This document shows positions 56,870 through 64,000 of a DNA stretch of 64,000 nucleotides, piece after piece (the stretch's first letter is position 1; every line of letters starts with the position of its first letter). Under the pieces are notes generated by a model. That model was not told the origin of the DNA and made no database searches. It saw only the letters and a list, made by a program, of their open reading frames with translations. The DNA is from Dallia pectoralis (Eukaryota; Chordata; Actinopteri; Esociformes; Umbridae), in NCBI GenBank assembly GCA_029465975.1, contig CM055754.1:11723788-11787787 (forward strand), read 5' to 3'. Made by a program: the position numbers and the translations under genes.

Positions 56870-57660
56870 TGTAATAACACCCATTTATTTTGTCTTGTTT
56901 CTCATACCAACATCACAGTGGTCATTATAAGCAGACAGTTGTATTTTCTTTTCATCAGACCAGTGATTATTGACCCCATGGTGTGCAGTTGCTAACTTTA
57001 GTCTGGGTTGCCTGTGGCGGTTTTGGAGCAGTGGCTTCTTCTTTGCCGAGTGGCCTTTCAGGTTATGCCAATAAAGGACTTGTTTTACTGTGGATATAGA
57101 TACTTTTGGATCTGATTATTCCAGCATCTTCACAATGTTCTTTGCTGTTGTTCTAGGTTTGATTTGCACTTTTTGCACCAAAATGCAATCGTCTCTAGGA
57201 TACAGAACACCTTTCTGAGCGGTATGATGACTGTGTGGTTCTTTGATGTTTCCACTTGCATACAATTGATTGTTCAATTGAACGTAATAACTTTAAGCGT
57301 TTGGAAATTGCTCTCAAGGTTGAACCGGACTTGTGAAGGTCTACAATATTTTTTCGTAAGTCCTGGCTTTGGATATGCATATTTGGATATTCCCATGTCA
57401 AGCAAAGAGGCAATGAATTTGAAGGTGGGCCTTGAAAGACATCTACAGATACGCCTATGTAAATTAGCCCAACAGAAGCTTCTGAAGCCATGACATAATT
57501 TTCAGAAATGTGTATGTAAACTTCTGACACACTGGAAGTGTCATGTAGTGAATTATAAAACAGTATGTCGGTAAACAATTGTTGGAGAAATTACTTGCAC
57601 ACAGTAGATGTCCTAATCCACTTGCCAAATCTATGGTTTATTATAATGAAACAAAGTGTG
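56870..57660 (-). mobile_element. Tc1 relic related to salmonid elements (Sleeping Beauty type)
   Basis: Minus strand: the inner part of the 5' IR/DR region (57660-57500, with CCAGTGTGTCAGAAGTTTAC and ATACACA, the direct-repeat core), then a transposase start at about 57400 with SQDLRKNIVDLHKSGSTLRA and ISKRLK, the paired-like DNA-binding domain, and further pieces (KGHSAKKKPLLQNRH-like) to about 56880, where homology stops before the second half of the DDE domain. Several stops and frame shifts. The outer direct repeat and the right end are missing. Confidence 0.85.
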
Positions 57661-58860
57661 ATATCCCTTTCAAGTTTTCTAAGCATTTGAAACTCCTGGT
57701 CATTCCTTTCTCTGGGAATGGATTTTGTCTCAGGGTGGAACCTTTGGGACTGTCACCATTACCTCTGGGCACAGTTGGTGGGCTATTGGATATCTGCTGC
57801 CTTGACTGATGTTGTCATGGAAACTACACTCTTCCACTCAGCACCCAGAGAGTCACTACATGCCTTAATGATCAACACAAAACCCAGGACCTTCTCTGAT
57901 TTGTTAAACTTTTCCCCACAAACTCAGAAAGGCTATTATTTCAGATGTTGGGACCTGTGCATTTGAGCCAGGAAATCCTCTATAGCATATATGTTTTTTG
58001 AGTATTGGCCCCAATTCAGTTTGGTCCCAGAAGAAATCATTATTTGTGCATTCTCTAGTGTTGTGGTAATAGTATGAACAGATGCACCATTAAAAAGAAC
58101 AGATATGCTTTCACTGCCCGGGTGGTAAAAAAAACATTATGACCAGTTAAAGTGACCGTAATGTTGGCATTGAAACATTTCGATGCATTTTGCTTTTTAT
58201 GTTCATTGCTTCCAGAGGGGATATTGCCTGACCGGGTGCCAGTACAACTGCTTTGTAAGGAAAAAGTTTGCTTATGAGTCTAAGTGCTGGGGAAGCAATT
58301 GATATATAGTGGAATCAGATTTATTAAACGTTAGTCCATTCATGGTTATGACATGGGATATGTATTGTAGTGATACAAATAAGTATTGCTAAATACTGAA
58401 CACTGTAATTCTTGTCCACTTCTAAGGTTTGAGGATTTAGTGTGCCTCAAACCAATACATTAACTCTAGAGACTTTATTACAAGCGTGTAGCTGATAGAC
58501 AAGTGAAGTACACTCTTTAACAGCTGGTTCTCATCAGACGGCTACAAGCACTAGGACCACTATAGGAGACAAAATGAAAGCCATTTATGGGCATTTAAGC
58601 ACCCAGGAGAACGAGGGATAGCTGGAAGTAGATCAGATGGAAAAACAGACAGGCTTGACTGATGGGAGACTTAGATCCAATTCACTATATTCACTAACGA
58701 TGTGATGTTCTCCAACTTTTAGACAGAATAAAGTACCAAGTTTGTATAACACATGCACAAACCTACATACATAACCCTAGAATCGCCGAATGGGGTCATT
58801 TTGACACAGAGGTAGTTATAAAAAAAAAAGTCAGGCACTCCATAGACATACAGGAAACTC
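57661..58860. other. No gene seen
   Basis: 58790-58940 shares one arm with the MITE at 22440-22865 (GCATGCTTTATCCACCCATA). Otherwise nothing recognised. Confidence 0.45.
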
Positions 58861-58989
58861 CTTTAAGGAATGCTCATAGATATGCATGCTTTATCCACCC
58901 ATATATATTTTCTGTTAAAATAATATTTTATATTAAACCAAATGTATTACAAAGAAATGTAAAAAAAAAATACATGTGCTGTTTCCTTC

Positions 58990-59345
58990 GATGAATGTAG
59001 TCAATAATACAGATTGATTTTGTTCCCTGCACATCGGCGAACTTGACAATGTCAATATTGTCAATGTAAATGCCAACAAATTGGTAGAACGTCCCAGATG
59101 CATAGAAGCGCAGACCAATGAGGACCTGTTCTTCCACAGACAGACTGTGACTCCTTCGGATTCTCTGATGAAGTTTTGGCCTGACAAGGTCTGCAATGTA
59201 CTTAATCTCAGCATTCCCAAAGCGAGCATACAGTTCTTCAGTGGTGTACTGCTCCAGGGGTTGTGCACGCTCAACATACACCCTTTGACGGTATCCTCTT
59301 CCACCACACGGTGGTAGCAATGGACAATCTCTGCCATATCAGTGC
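58990..59345 (-). pseudogene. HARBI1-like transposase, N-terminal part
   Basis: A Met at about 59339 opens MAEIVHCYHR; after a frame shift around 59300 it reads GRGYRQRVYVERAQPLEQYT, ELYARFGNAEIKYIADLVRP and SLSVEEQVLIGLRFYASGTF. These are the conserved N-terminal blocks of Harbinger DDE nucleases (helical region before the catalytic domain). Homology ends near 59060, and the DDE part is deleted. In intact elements this enzyme needs the Myb-like partner, remains of which lie at 59875-60590. Confidence 0.85.
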
Positions 59346-59350
59346 CTCTC

Positions 59351-59731
59351 TGTAACGTGTGGTGATTGTTGGGTACTGCACCGTCTGGTTCCGGGTGTTC
59401 CACTTCCTGGTTCTTAGTTCACAGCTGGGTGTAATGTTGTCATTAGTTCGGGCTATAAAGGTTTGGTGGGAAGTCACCTCGGTGCTTATCATTGTTTATT
59501 ACTACGTTACGTTGGTTTAGAGGTGAGTTTGAGGATACACGATTATCGCTGTTTTAGTTAATATTGAGAGTGTTTGTTTAAAGTCGCAATATGCGCACCT
59601 TTCATTTAAAACAGTATTGTGTTTTCGCCGTTACGGTTTGTTTTGTGTTTGGTTTCACAATAAACCTTATTTGAACGGTTCCTACGACTCTGCCATGGCT
59701 TTCACCGCACTACGCCGGAGCATTCGTGACA
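59351..59731 (+). mobile_element. Solo LTR inside the Harbinger element
   Basis: Begins TGTAACGTGTGGTG and ends CATTCGTGACA, with the 5-bp duplication CTCTC at 59346-59350 and 59732-59736. It contains TTTTCGCCGTTACGGTTTG and AATAAA at about 59660. Removing it joins the two halves of the Harbinger spacer. Confidence 0.9.
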
Positions 59732-59874
59732 CTCTCTCTGAGTGTACTGAATTTAAGATGGCTTTCAATTACCCACACACTAACTGGCTGACGTGTTGTG
59801 GCTTGTGTTCAATCAAATCAATCATGCCCAAGGCCTACAAATACTATGTTCACTACAACAGATAATGTGGAACC

Positions 59875-60590
59875 ATGGACTCAAAAGGACCTAATTTTAC
59901 TGCTCCAGAAACCCATGCACTGCTGGAGGCTGTTAAGTGCCATTATGCCTCAATAGCAGGAAGCTCTGTTGCGGGTGTAATGGTGACTAAGGAAGAAAGA
60001 CATTTGGGTCGAAATTACCCATAACTGTGAATGCAATGGGGTCTGGCCTGAAGAGGACCTTGGAGCAAGTGAAATGTAGATGGAAGAATCTGAGGGCCAG
60101 AACAACAAAGGACCTTGCTGAAGCAAAAAACACCCAAACAGGCAACAAACGCTTTAAGAAAGGTGAATACACTGATGTGGTCCTGGACATTATTGGAGGT
60201 GAGAACTCTAAAGCCCTGCACTGGATTCAAGGTGTTGTACCGGATGGTGAGCCTACGATTGTAGAGGAAAGTGAGCCAGTTCCTCCTGATGCAGACGACA
60301 GATTCATTCTGGATCTCAGCCCTGTTAGAGAGAACAACCTGGATCCTCACTGGTAGAGCCAGCAGTCACAGGAGCTCAGAAGAGGCGAAAAGCGTCTTTT
60401 GCCGAGAAATAATGATGATGCCTATGAATCACTTCTTAAACGAGAAACTGAAAGAGCAAAAGCACAGATACTCCTGGCAGAGGAACAAATCAAGCTGACC
60501 AAACTGCAGCAAACCAAAGCGAAACTCCAGATCCGCCTCCTAAAAGCAGGCCTTGGAAATGCTGGTCTCTCCTCAGATGAAGAACCCTGA
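59875..60590 (+). pseudogene. Harbinger Myb/SANT-like DNA-binding protein
   Basis: ATG 59875 starts MDSKGPNFTAPETHALLEAV, the opening helix of the Myb/SANT-like domain found in Harbinger partner proteins and NAIF1-like genes. The frame breaks near 60000-60025; the next frame has VNAMGSGLKRTLEQVKCRWK, NLRARTTKDLAEAK and DVVLDIIGGENSKALHWIQG. A further break near 60355 precedes NDDAYESLLKRETERAKAQI, a charged coiled-coil C-terminus ending LSSDEEP at 60590. The protein would bind the transposon ends and help import the transposase. At least three frame shifts make it inactive. Confidence 0.85.
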
Positions 60591-61410
60591 ACAATCTTTA
60601 TTTTGTTAAACATTGGAAATTTGGGCTTTTGTTTATACATTTTTTAACATGTTCAATATATCCACAATGTATTTGTTAATATATATTTGTTTTTATTTGT
60701 TGTGGCTCAGATGAGAGGTAATAAAAGAAAATATGAATGGAAGTGGATGTTTGTTATTTTTGTGTTTTGTCTCAAAATAAGAAACATTTACAGTGATCCC
60801 ATGTTGGTTCGTCTACCTGTTCTTTACATGGCTGGTTGCCCACATTGTGATAAGTTGTCTAATTTAGACCACTGGTAATCCGGATTTGGTTATCGTGAAA
60901 ACTTTGTATCTGGATCAGGGTGATCCAGTCCAATGTTGCTTTGAAAAACAAGCATAAACGTAATACGGATCACCTGATCCTGAATAGAAAAAATGGATTT
61001 CCAAATATGGATGATATTTATCCTGATTAAATGTTTTGAACAACTGACCCAATGAAATGGAACCTTTCCACTCACAAGTGATCTTGGTTCAGGGGATGGG
61101 ACTGGCACAATCGATTGTGTCCGTAGTGGGCGGCTCGATCGCCTTATTCACATGTAAATAGAAAATATGAAACTGAATGGTGACAAAGTAACTCTGCCCA
61201 ACTAAGACCCGAACCAATTAAGGACTGTCCCTGAGAGTTCTACCCAATTATCCAGCCTGTCCAGAAGTGTTCTATGATCTACAGTGTCAAATGCAGTGAG
61301 ATCTAATAGAACCAGAACTGTTAGTTTATCCGAATCAGTGTTCAGTTGTATATCATTTAATACTTTTATCACAGCTGTTTCAGTACTATGATGAGGTCTG
61401 AAGCCTAACT

Positions 61411-61544
61411 GAACGGCGAAAAACCAGCTAGTTAGTGTTTTTCGCCGTTCTTGGTTTGTTTTGTGTAAAATAAACCTGTTTTTTGAATGGATTATCCTGG
61501 CTCTGCATATATCTTCCCTGCAATTCACCTTCTCAGTTTGTGAC
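61411..61544 (+). mobile_element. 3' LTR fragment inside the L2
   Basis: TTTTTCGCCGTTCTTGGTTT, AATAAACC and the end TCAGTTTGTGACA match the 3' parts of the LTRs at 37974, 42626 and 59351. At its left, GAACGGCGAAAAAC (61411-61424) is an inverted copy of 61437-61450. Confidence 0.75.
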
Positions 61545-62039
61545 ATGAATGTCTCTTTGAATAGTGCAGCTACTCCTCCTTTTCTACTCGTCATATAACC
61601 ACCTTTTTAGGTGCTGTCTTGTTGGGCGCAGTAGCACTTACAGGCCTCGATTAACCAAGTTTCAGTAAGAAACATAAAATCTAAGGATATGATAATGTCA
61701 TTTAATCAGAATGATTTGTTGGCGATAAATATAATATAAGTAGAGCTGTCTTAATAGAGATAATGTGGTTCCTTGGGCTAGCAGGTTGACATGTTACAGG
61801 TAACAGATTTGACTGGTTTACTTCATAAGTGCCTTTTCTAATTAACACAGGATCTGAGATACTGGCTTCCAGCTTGTTCTGAGGATAGGATAGGCAGATC
61901 TGCTATATTTGCAATAGCATGGACATCCACCAAGTATATGTGGTGCTCTGGAGAAAAAGGACAAGGTTGTTGACAAGGTGGCAGTTGTATAAGCATTTGT
62001 TTTAAACGTGGGAAGGAGTGGGACATAGGGTGTGGTAGT

Positions 62040-63085
62040 GAAGGTTGAGCGTGGTGAAGGGTGAGAGGGTGAGTGAGGTGAAGGGGGAGAGGGTGAGTGT
62101 GGTGAAGGGTGAGAGGGTGAGTGAGGTGAAGGGGGAGAGGGTGAGTGTGGTGAAGGGTGAGAGGGTGAGTGAGGTGAAGGGGGAGAGGGTGAGTGTGGTG
62201 AAGGGTGAGAGGGTGAGTGTGGTGAAGGGTGAGAGGGTGAGTGTGGTGAAGAGTGAGAGTGTGAGTGTGGAGAAGAGTGAGAGGGTGAGTGTGGTGAAGA
62301 GTGAGAGGGTGAGTGTGGTGAAGAGTGAGAGGGTGAGTGTGGTGAAGAGTGAGAGGGTAAGTGTGGTGAAGGGTGAGAGGGTGAGTGTGGTGGAGAGGGT
62401 GAGTGTGGTGAAGGGTGAGTGTGGTGAAGAGTGAGAGGGTGAGTGTGGTAGAGAGGGTGAGTGTGGTGAAGGGTGAGAGGGTGAGTGAGGTGAGGGGGAG
62501 AGGGTGAGTGTGGTGGAGAGTGAGAGGGTGAGTGTGGTGAAGGGTGAGTGTGGTGAAGAGTGAGAGGGTGAGTGTGGTGAAGGGTGAGTGTGGTGAAGGG
62601 TGAGAGGGTGAGTGAGGTGAAGGGGGAGAGGGTGAGTGTGGTGAAGGGTGAGAGGGTGAGTGAGGTGAAGGGGGAGAGGGTGAGTGTGGTGGAGAGTGAG
62701 AGGGTGAGTGTGGTGAAGGGTGAGAGGGTGAGTGTGGTGAAGAGTGAGAGGGTGAGTGTGGTGAAGGGTGAGTGTGGTGAAGAGTGAGAGGGTGAGTGTG
62801 GTGGAGAGGGTGAGTGTGGTGAAGGGGAGAGGGTGAGTGTGGTGAAGGGTGAGTGAGGTGAAGGGTGAGAGGGTGAGTGTGGTGAAGAGTGAGAGGGTGA
62901 GTGTGGTGAAGAGTGAGAGGGTGAGTGTGGTGAGAGGGTGAGTGTGGTGAAGGGTGAGAGGATGAGTGTGGTGAAGGGTGAGAGGGTGAGTGAGTTGAAG
63001 GGGGAGAGGGTGAGTGTGGTGAAGAGTGAGAGGGTGAGTGTGGTGAAGGGTGAGAGGGTGAGTGAGGTGAAGGGGGTGAGTGTGA
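62040..63085. repeat. 24-bp minisatellite in the L2 element
   Basis: More than 40 units of GAGAGGGTGAGTGTGGTGAA followed by GGGT or GAGT, with a minor GTGAGTGAGGTGAAGGGG form and deletions. Almost no C on the plus strand. The long minus frame (HTHPLTLH repeats) is produced by the array. Confidence 0.96.
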
Positions 63086-63344
63086 GAGTGTGGTGAAGGT
63101 TTCAGCTCTGGAAAGGGACAACTTCTGGAAGCAGTGAGTTATTTGGGTTACAGAGTCAGGTGAGGGGGGGGTGGATCCTCTGTGTACCTGCGCTGTCCTT
63201 CATGCTTATCTTGTTTGAGAAAGGCATTCCAGTGTGACATAGGTTGGCACCAAGCAGGAAGCATCCCATGATGTTTGGATGAACTCCATCAGGTCTAAAG
63301 CGGTCTTTACAGTTCCAAAACATATTAAAAATGAATCAATGAAC

Positions 63345-64000
63345 TTTATCCTGTATCTGAAACACGCCAATGTCAGCCACAAATTCAGCTTATTGAATCT
63401 GCTAGAAGATTCAACTCCTCTCCCCAAGGTTGGAGAAAAACAACCAACAAACTGGCATTAACTGAACAGAGAGCACATAACTCAAATAATGAAACACAAA
63501 ATGGCCTCCACAAATACAAAACTTAAATCGGCACCCCAATTAGGGCATCACAAAGCCGCTACAAATAATTGGGGAGCAAATATGAAATACAGATACCTAG
63601 GAGCAGTCATGCCCTGGTATCCCTCTGACATCAAGTAGGTTAGAGACCCAGGCCCTGACACACATAGAGGACCAGCATGTAGAAGCTTACATCAACTAAT
63701 GTAATGGGTAAAAGCATATTATTTGGAAAGGAATGCCCCTTGTAAATTGCAATATGCTCTTTTACAGAGTTTACACATTTAACGCAGTAGCGGATATTAT
63801 TTACTGTAGTTTACCCCAGTGCAATATACATTTCTTTCTAAAACACTTTGGATGTTTGTTGGTTAGATTTTAGCTAATGTAAACCGCATGGTCTGTCAAC
63901 TTTTACATAATCGTTAAGACTATTTTGAACCGGAGAATTTGCTTAACGTGTGGTATGACTAGAGATTTTTGTGGAAATATGAGCTCTAACAACACAATCT
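63345..64000. other. No gene seen
   Basis: AT-rich, nothing recognised up to the window end. Confidence 0.5.

Larger units (their letters stand above)
58930..61080. mobile_element. Harbinger-type transposon with both genes, interrupted by an LTR
   Basis: A HARBI1-like transposase on the minus strand and a Myb/SANT-like gene on the plus strand diverge from a shared region that now holds the solo LTR 59351-59731. The right part (60860-61080) has GGATCAGGGTGATCC-like strings that look like Harbinger sub-terminal sequence. Exact ends were not found; the left end may be deleted. Confidence 0.78.
61202..63340 (-). mobile_element. L2-type LINE with esterase, endonuclease and RT pieces
   Basis: In transcriptional order: 63310-63140 DRFRPDGVHPNIMGCFLLGA, the C-terminal block of the SGNH-type esterase in L2/CR1 ORF1; a minisatellite (62040-63085); a short linker HIYLVDVHAIANIADLPILS at about 61960-61860; 61690-61550 FMFLTETWLIEACK and SRKGGVAALFKETF (endonuclease); an LTR fragment (61411-61544); and 61410-61202 QLGFRPHHSTETAVIKVLND, LLDLTAFDTVDHRTLLDRLD (RT motif A). 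Frames are broken at each junction. Confidence 0.78.

Noticed and set aside
61838..63121. 427-codon minus frame rich in His, Pro and Ser
   Set aside because: Comes from a C-free 24-bp minisatellite inside an L2 element.

Overview
The window looks like teleost fish genomic DNA, with no sign of prokaryotic organisation. The evidence is spliced reading frames with GT/AG borders, very low coding density and a repeat set typical of ray-finned fish: hAT, Tc1/mariner, Harbinger, L2/CR1-like, RTE/Rex3-like and DIRS elements plus many solo LTRs. A Tc1 relic closely resembling the salmonid elements behind Sleeping Beauty hints at a salmonid or pike relative, but the species cannot be fixed from the sequence. 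There is one exactly 500-base assembly gap (5667-6166).

The only part that looks like a host gene is at the left edge (1-1287, minus strand). Four exons in phase 0 encode a C2H2-like zinc finger followed by a domain resembling the C-terminal region of fish SAMD3-like uncharacterised proteins. It carries an in-frame TGA in exon 3 and a 61-bp duplication over one splice acceptor, so it may be a pseudogene. It runs off the window. Just upstream of the first visible exon is a hAT element with a second hAT nested in it.

The remainder is a graveyard of mobile elements, many with target-site duplications that can be read directly: hATs at 1321-2903, 8385-9563, 14291-19803, 24806-26689 and 32357-33034; a mariner-type element (15788-17931) inside the third hAT; solo LTRs at 9667-10141, 21328-21717, 42626-43100, 45351-46010 and 59351-59731; an inverted-repeat element at 44239-44753 with a partial relative at 3810-4042; an RTE-type LINE (54190-56245) that is almost fully open; L2/CR1-like fragments at 30050, 47535, 52305 and 61202-63340; a DIRS gag-like ORF at 49282-49842; Tc1 relics at 35160-35880 and 56870-57660; and a Harbinger element near 58930-61080 that still shows both its Myb-like and transposase genes. 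Between 11764 and 12552 a THAP-like frame and a P2X7-cytoplasmic-domain-like frame face each other and are both broken.

The most striking property is the density of tandem arrays: about twenty minisatellites with units of 12-77 bp. Many lie inside transposons, including the core promoter of an LTR, a mariner transposase and an L2 element. Several have units divisible by three, which creates long but meaningless open frames on both strands. I found no tRNA, rRNA, CRISPR array or operon, and no convincing new cellular system. The points most worth checking are the duplicated splice acceptor, a hammerhead-ribozyme-like motif in a palindrome, the THAP/P2X7-like pair, and the LTRs with reiterated promoter segments.
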